Shown here piece after piece: positions 18,175 through 27,268 of a stretch of 64,000 bases of DNA. Origin of the DNA: Methylobacterium sp. 10 (lineage in GTDB: Bacteria > Pseudomonadota > Alphaproteobacteria > Rhizobiales > Beijerinckiaceae). The first letter of the stretch is position 1. Every line of letters begins with the position of its first letter. The stretch is from contig NZ_KI912577.1 in assembly GCF_000519085.1 (NCBI RefSeq), forward strand, positions 808,501 to 872,500, read 5' to 3'. The position numbers were made by a program, and so were the translations under genes. Below the pieces are notes generated by a model, which did not search any database, was not told the DNA's origin, and saw nothing but the letters and a program-made list of their open reading frames with translations.

Positions 18175-19197
18175 ATGGTCGCACGGGGGCTCACGGTCGC
18201 GGCTCTGTCGCTCGGCATGATCGGATGCGGCATGATCGACGGCAGCATGGCGGCCGACATCGATCCGGTGAAGACGCTCAAGGTCGCCGAGCCGGCACCG
18301 GTGAAGGCGCCGTCCTTCTTCCTGTTCTCCGATACGCAGGTGAGCTTTCGCTATCAGTTCCCGGCCGCGGAGCCGGGCGTGCAGATCCAGAAGGCGGATG
18401 GCAGCTTCCGCAATCGCGACATCCCGAAATACATCACCAACATCTCCCATGCCGACGCCTGGGCCTATGGCACGAACTTCTTCTCCCTCGACATCCTGCA
18501 ATCGACGTCACAGGATCCGGCGGGGACCACCAACGTCCCGGGCGGTTTCGCGCAATACGATCACGGCGCCACGGAAGCCTACGGCCTCTATCGCGGCACC
18601 CTGAGCCTGAACGCCCTCACCGGGACGAAGGCCTTCGCCATTCCCGGCATCGTCAAGGACGTCTCGCTCTCCTTCGGTTTCGATGCGAACGCCAAGAACA
18701 CCGCCTTCGGTCCCAAGAAGCGCGACGTCGTCGGGGGCCTGACATTCTCGGTGGACGTGCCGGCGGGCTTCCTCAACATCAGCGTCCATGCCTACAAGGA
18801 ATGGAACCGCAACGGCTTCAACGTCCAGCCCGACCGTGACGTCAGCTTCGACACCGTTCCAGAGTTCGAGATCGTCTACAATTTCCCGCTGACCTTCCTC
18901 CCGAACCTTCCGCTGAGCATCGCCGGCTTCAACAACATCGTGACGCCGAAGGGCAAGGGTATCCGTGACCCGTTCAACTATCCGGGCGGCTATTATCCGG
19001 GGACGGGCGTCGAGTTCCTGTCGCGGACGAACCTCGTCCTCGATATCGGCAAGCTGATCTGGAATCAGCCCAACAAGCTCGATGCCTTCATCGGGTTCCA
19101 GTACTGGCTGAACAAGTTCGGCAACGTCGATCGCGCGAACTTCAAGGGAAACGAAGAGAAGAGCTTCCTTGCCGGCCTCGCCTTTCACATCTTCTGA
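18175..19197 (+). CDS. Tsx-like nucleoside-specific outer-membrane channel
   Basis: A 340-residue exported protein. The first 27 residues (MVARGLTVAALSLGMIGCGM...SMAAD) are a signal peptide. The mature part alternates strand-like stretches rich in aromatics (QVSFRYQFP, HADAWAYGTNFFSLDIL, LDAFIGFQYWLNKFGN) and ends in FHIF, the terminal phenylalanine typical of beta-barrel proteins inserted by Bam. The DxWxxGxNFFxLDI block is the Tsx family hallmark. It would let nucleosides or nucleobases cross the outer membrane. The ATG at 18175 follows a GAGGAG site; a longer start at 18121 would disturb the signal peptide. It leads the purine uptake operon. Confidence 0.8.
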   Translation: MVARGLTVAALSLGMIGCGMIDGSMAADIDPVKTLKVAEPAPVKAPSFFLFSDTQVSFRYQFPAAEPGVQIQKADGSFRNRDIPKYITNISHADAWAYGTNFFSLDILQSTSQDPAGTTNVPGGFAQYDHGATEAYGLYRGTLSLNALTGTKAFAIPGIVKDVSLSFGFDANAKNTAFGPKKRDVVGGLTFSVDVPAGFLNISVHAYKEWNRNGFNVQPDRDVSFDTVPEFEIVYNFPLTFLPNLPLSIAGFNNIVTPKGKGIRDPFNYPGGYYPGTGVEFLSRTNLVLDIGKLIWNQPNKLDAFIGFQYWLNKFGNVDRANFKGNEEKSFLAGLAFHIF

Positions 19198-19262
19198 AGG
19201 CACGGATACCCGAAGGGCCTGAAATGTGCTCCGCTCCGGGGCACATGACATCGGGAGCCAGG

Positions 19263-20627
19263 ATGAGCGAACGAGACGCCGGAGCCCGCCGCCTCTGGAT
19301 CAGGAACCCGCTGACGATCCTCGCGGCGGAGTCCGCCGGCGGCCTCGTCGTCGAGGGGTCGCGCATCGTGGAGCTCGTGGCGTCGGGCGGGACGCCGGCG
19401 GCACCGGTGCACGAGACCTTCGACGCCTCGCGCCACGTGGTCATTCCCGGCCTCGTCAACACCCATCACCATGTCTTCCAGACGCTGACGCGCGCCCATC
19501 CCCTGGCGATCAACAAGCCGCTGTTTCCCTGGCTGAAGGCGCTCTACACGGTCTGGGACAAGCTCACCCCGGACGCGTTCCGCCTCGCCACCCGGCTGGC
19601 CTATACCGAACTCCTGCTGTCGGGCTGCACCACGGCGGGCGACCACCACTACCTGTTCCCAAAGGGGCTCGAGAGGTCCGTCGACATCCAGGTCGAGGAG
19701 GCGAAGAGCCTCGGCATCCGCGCCGTCGTCACCCGTGGCTCGATGAGCGTGTCGGTGCGTGACGGCGGCCTGCCGCCGGACACCCTGGTTCAGGACGACG
19801 ACACCATCCTGTCCGACAGCGAACGGGTGCTCAACCTGTTCCACGACACCGCGCCCGGCGCGATGGTGCAGATCGGGCTGGCGCCGTGCTCGCCGTTCGC
19901 CGTGACGAAGCGGCTGATGCAGGAGAGCGCGGCACTGGCCGAACGCCACGATTGCCGCCTGCACACCCATCTCGGGGAAACCCTCGACGAGGAAGCCTAT
20001 TGTGTGTCGACGTTCGGGCTGCGCCCGGTCGACTACCTGGAGGAGGTCGGCTGGATGAGCCCGCGTGCGTGGCTCGCCCACGGCATCCACTTCAACGACG
20101 CGGAGATCGCCCGCCTCGGCAAGGCGGGGGTCGGCGTCTGCCATTGCCCGACCTCGAACATGACCCTGGCCTCGGGGTGCTGCCGCACCTGCGATCTCGA
20201 GGCGGCGGGAAGCCCCGTCGGCCTCGGCGTCGACGGCTCGGCCTCGAACGACAACTCGAACCTGATGGAGGGCGTCCGGCACGCCCTGATGCTGAACCGC
20301 CTCACCTACGGCGCGGAGAAGGTCACCCATCTCGACGCCCTGCGCTGGGCCACCGAGGGCTCCGCCGCCTGCCTCGGGCGCAGCGACATCGGACGGATCG
20401 AGGAGGGCCGCGAGGCCGACCTCGCCCTGTTCACCCTCGACGAACTGCGCTTCTCCGGCAGCCACGATCCGCTGGCGGCCCTGGTCCTGTGCGGGGCGCA
20501 CCGGGCCGACCGGGTGATGGTCGCCGGGCAATGGCGGGTGATCGACGGGCACCCGGTCGGGCTCGACACGCGACGGCTTCGCGAGGAGCACTCGCGCCTG
20601 GCCCGACACCTGTTCGGCACGGTTTGA
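19263..20627 (+). CDS. 8-oxoguanine deaminase-like amidohydrolase
   Basis: A 454-residue TIM-barrel amidohydrolase. The metal site is visible as PGLVNTHHHVFQTLTRA (HxH), HTHLGE, AHGIHFND and the late aspartate in LGVDGSASNDNSNL. The block VGVCHCPTSNMTLASGCC with the GVDGSASND motif is that of the 8-oxoguanine deaminase/hydroxyatrazine-type subgroup, which turns 8-oxoguanine into urate plus ammonia. Context strongly supports a purine substrate: a Tsx-like channel upstream, a purine ABC importer downstream, and uricase 9 kb away. MSERDAG at 19263, preceded by GGGAG, is preferred to the in-frame start at 19224. A guanine deaminase role cannot be excluded. Confidence 0.8.
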   Translation: MSERDAGARRLWIRNPLTILAAESAGGLVVEGSRIVELVASGGTPAAPVHETFDASRHVVIPGLVNTHHHVFQTLTRAHPLAINKPLFPWLKALYTVWDKLTPDAFRLATRLAYTELLLSGCTTAGDHHYLFPKGLERSVDIQVEEAKSLGIRAVVTRGSMSVSVRDGGLPPDTLVQDDDTILSDSERVLNLFHDTAPGAMVQIGLAPCSPFAVTKRLMQESAALAERHDCRLHTHLGETLDEEAYCVSTFGLRPVDYLEEVGWMSPRAWLAHGIHFNDAEIARLGKAGVGVCHCPTSNMTLASGCCRTCDLEAAGSPVGLGVDGSASNDNSNLMEGVRHALMLNRLTYGAEKVTHLDALRWATEGSAACLGRSDIGRIEEGREADLALFTLDELRFSGSHDPLAALVLCGAHRADRVMVAGQWRVIDGHPVGLDTRRLREEHSRLARHLFGTV

Positions 20628-20629
20628 CG

Positions 20630-22231
20630 ATGGCGACCGCACCCTTTCCCTCCGCCCCGCCGCCCGGCCCGAGGCCGGGACCGACCCCGCTCTTCGGCGC
20701 CTACGGCATCGTCAAGCGCTTCGGCAGCTTCACGGCGAATGACGGCGTCGATCTCGAGATCCGCGCCGGCGAGATCCACGCCCTTCTGGGCGAGAACGGC
20801 GCCGGCAAATCGACCCTGATGAAGATCCTCTACGGCCTGCTGGAGCCGACGGAGGGCGTCGTCACGCACAAGGGCGACATCGTGCAGCTGCCCAACCCGG
20901 AAGCCGCCCGCCGGCTCGGGATCGGCATGGTCTTCCAGCATTTCTCCCTCTGCGAGAACCTGACGGTGGCCGAGAACATCGCCCTCGTCATGCCCAAGGA
21001 CCTGTCCGGCCGGGCGCTGGCCGACCGCATCGCCAAGCTCGGCATCGATTACGGCCTGCATCTCGAACCGGATCGCCCGGTCTGGTCGCTCTCGGCGGGC
21101 GAGCGCCAGCGCATCGAGATCGTCCGCTGCCTGCTCCAGGACCCGAGCCTCGTCATCCTCGACGAGCCCACCTCGGTGCTCACCCCCGGCGAGGCGGAGG
21201 TGCTGTTTACCATGCTGGAGCGCCTGCGCGCGGAGGGCCGGGCGCTGCTCTACATCTCGCACCGCCTCGATGAGGTGCGGCGCCTTTGCGTGCGCGCCAC
21301 CATCCTGCGCGGCGGCAAGGTGGTGGGCGCCTGCAACCCCCAGGAGGAGACGGCCCGCTCGCTTGCCGCCATGATGGTGGGCAGCGCGGTCCGCGAGGTC
21401 ACGGGGCGCGCGGCCGGGACGGTGGGCGCGGAACGCCTGCGCCTCGACCGCCTCACCCTCCCCGCTCCGGGCCTGCACGCCACCTCGCTGCGCGACGTCA
21501 CCCTCGGCGTCTCCGGCGGTGAGATCCTCGGCATCGCCGGCATCGCCGGCAACGGCCAGGCCGAACTCTTCGCCGCCCTGTCCGGCGAGACCCGCGCGCC
21601 GGACCCGGACGCCGTGCGCATCGACGGTGCGGCCGTGGGGGCGCTCGGCATCAACGCGCGCCGGCGCCTCGGCGCGGCGTTCGTACCGGAGGAGCGCAAC
21701 GGCCACGCGGCGGCCCCCCTCATGAGCCTCTCCGAGAACGCCCTGCTCTCGCGCTACCCGACCGCGCCGCTGACCCGCTTCGGCCTGCTCCGTCTCGGGG
21801 CCGCGCGCGATCTCGCCAGACGGGTGATCGAGGCCTTCGACGTGCGCAAGGCGGGGCCGGACCCTGCCGCCGGCACCCTGTCGGGCGGCAACCTCCAGAA
21901 ATTCGTGGTCGGCCGCGAGATCCTGGCGGAGCCCGGCGTGCTCGTGATCAACCAGCCGACCTGGGGCGTCGATGCGGCGGCGGCGGCGCATATCCGGCAG
22001 GCGGTGATCGACCTGTCCGCGCGCGGCGCCGCGATCCTGGTCATCAGCCAGGACCTCGACGAGCTGTTCGAGATCGCCGGCTCCATCGCCGTGCTACACG
22101 ATGGCACGCTCTCGACGGCGGTGCCCGCGGGCGAGACGACCCGCGAGGCCATCGGCCTGCTCATGGGCGGATCGGGAGACGCGTCGGCCGAACCTCGGGA
22201 CGCGTCAAAGGCGGTGACCCATGCGCACTGA
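20630..22231 (+). CDS. ABC transporter ATP-binding protein, nucleobase/nucleoside importer (RbsA-like)
   Basis: A 533-residue protein with two nucleotide-binding domains. The first has an intact Walker A (LLGENGAGKST), LSAGERQRIEIV signature and VILDEPTSVLTP Walker B. The second has the degenerate Walker A usual for this family (IAGIAGNGQAELF), the LSGGNLQKFVVGREI signature and INQPTWGVD. Such double ATPases serve BMP-type importers for nucleosides or purines. It begins 2 bp after the deaminase stop, so the two are one operon. The downstream permease gene is separated by a 341-bp gap holding a repeat element. Confidence 0.85.
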   Translation: MATAPFPSAPPPGPRPGPTPLFGAYGIVKRFGSFTANDGVDLEIRAGEIHALLGENGAGKSTLMKILYGLLEPTEGVVTHKGDIVQLPNPEAARRLGIGMVFQHFSLCENLTVAENIALVMPKDLSGRALADRIAKLGIDYGLHLEPDRPVWSLSAGERQRIEIVRCLLQDPSLVILDEPTSVLTPGEAEVLFTMLERLRAEGRALLYISHRLDEVRRLCVRATILRGGKVVGACNPQEETARSLAAMMVGSAVREVTGRAAGTVGAERLRLDRLTLPAPGLHATSLRDVTLGVSGGEILGIAGIAGNGQAELFAALSGETRAPDPDAVRIDGAAVGALGINARRRLGAAFVPEERNGHAAAPLMSLSENALLSRYPTAPLTRFGLLRLGAARDLARRVIEAFDVRKAGPDPAAGTLSGGNLQKFVVGREILAEPGVLVINQPTWGVDAAAAAHIRQAVIDLSARGAAILVISQDLDELFEIAGSIAVLHDGTLSTAVPAGETTREAIGLLMGGSGDASAEPRDASKAVTHAH

Positions 22232-22572
22232 CCGATGCCCGCGCATCCCCTCTCCCCGCACGCGGGGCTACCGGATTCACACATCCGCTCGACGGCTATT
22301 CTCGCCAACCGGAGGCATCACTATGAGGCGCGCCGGTCTCCCTCTCCTGGAAGGAGAGGGTTGGGGTGAGGTGTGGTCCATCTCCGGAAAACTCACCCAC
22401 CTCACCCTGTCCCTTTCCTTCCAGGAGAGGGGACACGTGGTGTCCGCGAGATGGGTGAACATCGTAGGCGCGGGGGAAGAGGGGATGCTCTCCCTCCTCG
22501 GAAGCTATCCCGAGACGCAGCGTGGGCGGGCAAGGGATCGCGCGCCGGGTCCGACGACACGCGGAGCGCATC
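22232..22572. other. Gap inside the ABC importer operon
   Basis: 341 bp between the ATP-binding and first permease genes. It holds the long inverted repeat at 22341-22430 and no credible gene. Such a gap is unusual for this otherwise tightly packed operon and probably reflects insertion of the repeat element. Confidence 0.5.
22341..22430. repeat. Long imperfect inverted repeat, REP-like
   Basis: The 33-nt arm at 22341-22373 (CCTCTCCTGGAAGG...) matches the reverse complement of 22398-22430 at 29 of 33 positions, with a 24-nt centre. Each arm also contains a short internal hairpin (CTCTCCT/AGGAGAG). The layout fits a repetitive extragenic palindrome. Folded in the mRNA, it could lower expression of the permeases or stabilise the upstream part. 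Confidence 0.7.
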
Positions 22573-23664
22573 ATGCGTCTTGACCTCGTTCCCCGCACCC
22601 GCCGCTCTCCGGTGCTCGACATCCTCTCTCCGGCGCTGGCCTTCGTGGCGGCGGTGCTGATCGGCGGCATCGCCGTGGCGGCCCTGGGGGTCTCGCCGGG
22701 CGACGCCTTCGTCACCTATTTCGTCACCCCCCTGAGCGAGGTCTGGTCGCTCCAGGAGATCGCCCTGAAGGCCGCGCCCCTGGCGCTGATCGCCACCGGT
22801 CTCGCGTTCTGCTACCGCGCCAATCTCTGGAACATCGGGGCCGAGGGCCAGTTCGTCGTCGGCGGCCTGGCCGGCGGCTGGGTCGGCGTCGCCACGCACG
22901 GCATGGGCGGGTTCACGCTCTGGATCCTGCCCGCGATGCTGATCGCCGGGACGCTCGCGGGCGCCGCCTACGCGATGATTCCGGCGGTCCTGAAGGTCCG
23001 CCTCGGCGTCTCCGAGATCCTCACGAGCCTGATGCTCGTCTACGTCGCCCAGCTCCTCCTCGACTACATGGTCCGCGGTCCCTTGCGCGATCCGGCGGGC
23101 TACAACTTTCCCCAGAGCGTCGGCTTCGATCCCGCGGCGCGGCTGCCCTACCTCATGGAGGGCGAGACGCTGCATGCGGGCGTGGTGGTCGCCTTTCTCG
23201 CCGTGGTGCTGGCCACCGTCGTGCTGGCCCGCACCCTGTTCGGATTCGAGGTGCGGGTCGTCGGCGCGAGCCCGAGGGCGGCGCGTTTCGCCGGTTTCTC
23301 CGATGCCCGCCTGACGCTCGCCGTCTTCGCCATCTCCGGCGGCGCGGCGGGCCTTGCCGGCATCGTCGAGGTGGCGGGAAAGATCGGGCAGCTCCAGCCG
23401 GAGATCTCGCCGGGCTACGGCTTCACCGCGATCATCGTCGCCTTCCTCGGGCGGCTCTCACCGCCGGGCATCCTGATCGCCGCCATCGTCATCGCGCTGA
23501 CCACCATCGGCGGCGAGGGCGCGCAGATCGATCTGAAGTTGCCCCTCGACCTGACCCGCGCCTTCCAGGGCCTGCTCCTCGGCCTCGTCCTCGGGGCCGA
23601 CGTCTTTGCCGGCTATCACGTGCGGCTCGTGCCGGGCGGCCCGTCCGGCCGCCCGGTCTCGTAG
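22573..23664 (+). CDS. ABC transporter permease, nucleobase/nucleoside importer
   Basis: A 363-residue membrane protein with about 9-10 helices. FCYRANLWNIGAEGQFVVGG is the conserved signature of BMP-type importer permeases (NupP/YufP class) and LGVSEILTSLMLVYVA follows the same family. It pairs with the permease at 23694 to form the membrane channel for the ATPase at 20630. The start at 22573 is placed after GGAG and gives the expected short cytoplasmic N-terminus. Confidence 0.85.
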   Translation: MRLDLVPRTRRSPVLDILSPALAFVAAVLIGGIAVAALGVSPGDAFVTYFVTPLSEVWSLQEIALKAAPLALIATGLAFCYRANLWNIGAEGQFVVGGLAGGWVGVATHGMGGFTLWILPAMLIAGTLAGAAYAMIPAVLKVRLGVSEILTSLMLVYVAQLLLDYMVRGPLRDPAGYNFPQSVGFDPAARLPYLMEGETLHAGVVVAFLAVVLATVVLARTLFGFEVRVVGASPRAARFAGFSDARLTLAVFAISGGAAGLAGIVEVAGKIGQLQPEISPGYGFTAIIVAFLGRLSPPGILIAAIVIALTTIGGEGAQIDLKLPLDLTRAFQGLLLGLVLGADVFAGYHVRLVPGGPSGRPVS

Positions 23665-23693
23665 AGGCATTTCGAGGGATATCGGAGCCGATC

Positions 23694-24620
23694 ATGACCC
23701 TCGACATCGTCCAGATGGTCCTCATCACGGTCCTGGCGGCCGCGACCCCCCTGATCCTCGCCGGCATCGGCGAACTCGTCGCCGAGCGCTCCGGCGTGCT
23801 CAACCTCGGCGTGGAGGGGATGATGATCTTCGGCGCGGCCGTCAGCTTCGCCGTGGCGGTGCAGACCGGTTCGACCTTCCTCGGCGCACTCGGCGGCGCC
23901 GCCGCCGGCCTGCTGCTGGCCGCCCTGTTCGGCATCCTCACCGTCGGGCTCGCCGCGAACCAGGTCGCCTCCGGCCTCTCGCTGACCATCCTGGGGCTCG
24001 GCCTGTCGGGGCTGGTGGGCGCGAACTACGTCGGGATGAAGCGCGATCCGGCACCGCACCTGTCCCTCCCCGGTCTCACGGACCTGCCCGGACTCGGCCG
24101 CCTCGTCTTCGGCCAGGACGCCTTCGTCTATACGGCGGTCGCCCTCGTCGTCGCCGTGTCGTGGTTCCTGTGGCGGACGCGGGCGGGCCTGACCCTGCGC
24201 GCCATCGGCGACGACCACGTGGCGACCCACGCCCTCGGACTGAAGGTGCGCAAGGTCCGCTTCCTCTCGGTGCTGTTCGGGGGCGCCTGCGCCGGGCTCG
24301 GCGGGGCCTATCTCGCGCTGGCCTACACCCCGTTCTGGTCGCCGGGGATGACGGCGGGCCGCGGCTGGATCGCCCTCGCCCTGGTGGTCTTCGCCTCGTG
24401 GCGGCCCCTGCGGGTCGCGGCGGGGGCCCTGCTGTTCGGCGGGGCGACGGTGCTGCAGCTCCACGCCCAGGCCGCCGGCCTCGGCCTGCCGGGCCAGCTC
24501 CTCTCCGCCCTGCCCTATCTCGCCACCATCCTGGCCCTGGTCTTGCTCTCACTCGGGCAGCGCCACGGCGGCTCGCTGGCGCCCGCCTCGCTCGGGCGGG
24601 TCTTCACGCCGAGCCGATGA
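23694..24620 (+). CDS. ABC transporter permease, nucleobase/nucleoside importer
   Basis: A 308-residue membrane protein with about 8-9 helices. LVAERSGVLNLGVEGMMIFG is the hallmark of the second BMP-type permease (NupQ/YufQ class), and LRAIGDDHVATHALGLKVRKVR forms the coupling region. It starts 29 bp after the first permease with a GGAG site. Together with the neighbouring ATPase and binding protein it makes a complete importer. Confidence 0.85.
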   Translation: MTLDIVQMVLITVLAAATPLILAGIGELVAERSGVLNLGVEGMMIFGAAVSFAVAVQTGSTFLGALGGAAAGLLLAALFGILTVGLAANQVASGLSLTILGLGLSGLVGANYVGMKRDPAPHLSLPGLTDLPGLGRLVFGQDAFVYTAVALVVAVSWFLWRTRAGLTLRAIGDDHVATHALGLKVRKVRFLSVLFGGACAGLGGAYLALAYTPFWSPGMTAGRGWIALALVVFASWRPLRVAAGALLFGGATVLQLHAQAAGLGLPGQLLSALPYLATILALVLLSLGQRHGGSLAPASLGRVFTPSR

Positions 24621-24672
24621 CACGCGAGCGATTCCGACGACCGTGCGGCACTGGATCAAGAGGGACGACACG

Positions 24673-25743
24673 ATGCGGGGCAGGTCAATGAGGTTCGGCG
24701 GTGCGGTTCTGTGCGCGATGCTCGCCGCCGGGCCGGCGCTTGCGGCCGACAAGCTGAAGGTCGGTTTCGTCTATGTCGGGCCGGTCGCCGATTTCGGGTA
24801 CTCCTACCAGCACGACCTCAGCCGCAAGGCCCTGGCGGAGGCCTTGCCCGACAAGGTCGAGACCACCTTCCTCGAGAACGTGCCCGAGGCCGACAGCGAG
24901 CGCTCCATCGAGAAACTCGCCCGCTCCGGCGCCGGCCTGATCTTCACCACCTCCTTCGGCTTCATGGAGCCGACCCTGAAGGTGGCGCGGAAGTTTCCCA
25001 AGGTGAAGTTCGAGCACGCCACCGGCTACAAGCGCTCCGACAACGTCTCGACCTATTCCGCCCGGTTCTACGAGGGCCGCTACGTCTGCGGGAAGATCGC
25101 CGGCACGCTCTCGAAATCCGGCACGGTGGGCTACATCGCGTCCTTCCCGATCCCGGAAGTCGTCAGCGGCATCAACGCCTTCATGCTCGGGGCGCAGGCG
25201 GTCAACCCGAACATCAAGATCAAGGTCGTCTGGGTGAACACCTGGTTCGATCCGGGCAAGGAGGCGGAGGCGGCCAAGGCGCTCCTCGCGCAGGGGGCCG
25301 ACATCCTGACCCAGCACACCGACTCGGCCGCCCCCCTCCAGGAAGCCGAGAAGCAGGGCAAGCTCGCCTTCGGCCAGTCCTCCGACCAGTACCGCTTCGC
25401 CCCCAAGGCCCAGCTCACCTCCATCACCGACGACTGGAACGGCTACGTGATCGCGGAGGCCAAGGCGGTCCTCGACGGCACCTGGAAGAGCCACGACACC
25501 TGGGGCGGCATCAAGGACGGCATGGTCGTGCTGGCCCCCTTCACCAACATGCCCGACGACGTGAAGGCCATGGCCGAGGAGACCAAGCGGGCCATCGCCG
25601 ACGGGAAGATCCACCCCTTCGCGGGGCCGGTGCTGAAGCAGGACGGAAGCGTCGCCGTGAAGGAGGGCGAGACCGCCCCCGACGCGATGATCCTCGGCAT
25701 GAACTGGTACGTGAAGGGGATCGACGACAAGCTGACCCAATAA
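24673..25743 (+). CDS. BMP-family substrate-binding protein of the purine ABC importer
   Basis: A 356-residue periplasmic protein. The N-terminus is a signal peptide cleaved after ALA, before ADKLKVGFVYVG. The body follows the BMP (PnrA-like) fold: PVADFGYSYQHD, FTTSFGFMEPTLKVA, VGYIASFPIPEVVSGINAF, ADILTQHTDSAAP and FGQSSDQ. Relatives bind nucleosides or purines between two lobes. I prefer ATG 24673 because of the AGAGGG site upstream; ATG 24688 and an in-frame GTG at 24643 are alternatives. It is the last gene of the importer operon and is followed by a strong terminator. Confidence 0.85.
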   Translation: MRGRSMRFGGAVLCAMLAAGPALAADKLKVGFVYVGPVADFGYSYQHDLSRKALAEALPDKVETTFLENVPEADSERSIEKLARSGAGLIFTTSFGFMEPTLKVARKFPKVKFEHATGYKRSDNVSTYSARFYEGRYVCGKIAGTLSKSGTVGYIASFPIPEVVSGINAFMLGAQAVNPNIKIKVVWVNTWFDPGKEAEAAKALLAQGADILTQHTDSAAPLQEAEKQGKLAFGQSSDQYRFAPKAQLTSITDDWNGYVIAEAKAVLDGTWKSHDTWGGIKDGMVVLAPFTNMPDDVKAMAEETKRAIADGKIHPFAGPVLKQDGSVAVKEGETAPDAMILGMNWYVKGIDDKLTQ

Positions 25744-25769
25744 CCCCGGACTCTACGCCGTCGCATGGA

Positions 25770-25807
25770 AAGAAGCCCCGCCGGAGCGTCCCGGCGGGGC
25801 TTCTTCG
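25770..25807 (+). terminator. Terminator of the purine importer operon
   Basis: GAAGCCCCGCCGG pairs with CCGGCGGGGCTTC around a short loop, followed by TTCG. The stem is about 13 bp. Being A/T-flanked on both sides it could also serve the converging minus-strand gene at 25829. Confidence 0.8.
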
Positions 25808-25828
25808 TTCATGAGAGCGCCACTGCGA

Positions 25829-26092
25829 TCAGTGGTTGTGGTGGCGCGCCGGCCGGTCGGCCTTCGGCTCGTCGGAGGGCGGGGGAGCCGGCACACCGAC
25901 TCCGCGCGGCGCGGCGATGGCATCGCCGCTCCGGATCGCCTCCCGCTCGTTCTGCGGGCCGGCGATGCCCTCGGTCCCGCCGGGCGCCGTCGCCGGGTCG
26001 CGGCCGGCGGGCGCACCGGTCCCCTGGGCGAGGGCCGCGCCGGTCAACCCGAAGAGCCCGCACACAGCGAGGGCCGACATCGTCATACGCAT
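25829..26092 (-). CDS. Small secreted protein, proline/alanine-rich
   Basis: An 87-residue protein starting MRMTMSALAVCGLFGLTGAA. The signal peptide ends at ALA, before QGTGAPAG. The mature peptide of about 60 residues is rich in Pro, Ala and Gly, and ends in RHHNH, a possible metal-binding tail. The segment AQ...APAG...ATAPGG is shared with the small secreted protein at 29936, so the two are probably paralogues flanking the uricase genes. It has an AAAGG site upstream of 26092; a start at 26125 is possible but spoils the signal peptide. No function is known. Confidence 0.6.
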   Translation of the reverse strand: MRMTMSALAVCGLFGLTGAALAQGTGAPAGRDPATAPGGTEGIAGPQNEREAIRSGDAIAAPRGVGVPAPPPSDEPKADRPARHHNH

Positions 26093-26197
26093 GGTCGATG
26101 ACCTTTCAAGAGAGGCAAAGAGCAAGAGAACCGTAAAACGAGAAGCAAGTCTTTGGCCGCTCGAAGAAAATCGATGCAGGGTCGGAGAGGTTCCGCG

Positions 26198-27094
26198 TCA
26201 GCTCCCGCGATAGGTCTGATAGCTCCAGGGGGTCGCCACCAGCGGCACGTGATAATGGCCTTCCGGGTCGCCCACCCCGAAGCGCAGGGGCACGATGTCG
26301 AGGAAGGGCGGTTCGGGGAGGGCGGGGCCTGGACCCGCTCCGACCCGCCGGAAATGGTCGCCGAGTCCGAAGCGCAGCTCGTAGGTGGCGATCGGCACGG
26401 GGCGCCCATGGATCAGGGGCATGTCGGTGCGGCCGTCCGCGTCGGTGACCGCGCGCGCCACCAGCACCGTCTCCGTCGCCGAGACGAACTCGACGAGGTC
26501 GACGGCCACCCCGGCGGCCGGCTTCCCCCGGACGGTGTCGAGGACATGGGTCGAGATCCGGCCCGTGGTCGAGAGCGGCCCGGGGCCGCTCACCAGGGCG
26601 TTCAGGCGGATCGCGGCGATCCGCATCACCTCGGCCTCGGCCGTGCGCCGCTCCACATCGGGAACGGATGCCAGCCGCGCCTCGAAGGTCTTCAGCAGCG
26701 AGGCACGGCCGTGCCGCTTGACGCACAGGATGAAGGGGATCCCGAATTTTTCGCGGTAGGCCGCGTTGAGCGCCTCGAACCGGGCGTATTCCGCCTGCGA
26801 CATCCGATCGAGGCCGGCCGCGGCCTGTTCCGCGATGGACTCGAGGGCTATGGCCCCGGAGCGGGCGGCGCGCCCGGCGAGTTCGGGATGCCCGGTGAGC
26901 AGGGCGAGGCGACGGGTGTCCTGCGCATTGTGGACCGCATCGCGCATGGCGGTGAACAGCGCCTCCACGGTGGCGAAGGGCCGCTGCGGCAGGGCCGCCT
27001 CGGCCACCCAGGGCGCGTGTTCGAACACGGCACCGAGCACGGCGACGAAATCCGCGTCCGAGGCCTCGTTCAGAGCTGCGAGTGTCGATGCCAT
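26198..27094 (-). CDS. Bifunctional OHCU decarboxylase / 5-hydroxyisourate hydrolase
   Basis: A 298-residue fusion. Residues 1-165 are the OHCU decarboxylase domain (catalytic His69 in LLTGHPELAG, followed by EKFGIPFILCVKRHG). Residues 175-298 are the transthyretin-like 5-hydroxyisourate hydrolase (ISTHVLDTVRGKPAAGV with His183, HYHVPLV, and the diagnostic C-terminal YRGS). Together they convert 5-hydroxyisourate, the uricase product, to (S)-allantoin. Its own ATG at 27094 gives the expected domain start. It is divergent from the urate/xanthine permease and uricase, with 174 bp between them that must hold both promoters. Confidence 0.92.
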   Translation of the reverse strand: MASTLAALNEASDADFVAVLGAVFEHAPWVAEAALPQRPFATVEALFTAMRDAVHNAQDTRRLALLTGHPELAGRAARSGAIALESIAEQAAAGLDRMSQAEYARFEALNAAYREKFGIPFILCVKRHGRASLLKTFEARLASVPDVERRTAEAEVMRIAAIRLNALVSGPGPLSTTGRISTHVLDTVRGKPAAGVAVDLVEFVSATETVLVARAVTDADGRTDMPLIHGRPVPIATYELRFGLGDHFRRVGAGPGPALPEPPFLDIVPLRFGVGDPEGHYHVPLVATPWSYQTYRGS

Positions 27095-27268
27095 GGCGGC
27101 CGGGTCCCCGTTGAACGCAGGCGATGACGACGCATCGCAGGCCCGGCCGGTGCAGGCAACGGGCCATGCGCGCCATCGCGGGGTCCGGCCCGGTGGCACA
27201 CGCTTTGCGCCCTCGGACAGCGCATCCCCGGTGAGGGATCGACTCGGAGCGGCGGAGGCGTCGACCCC

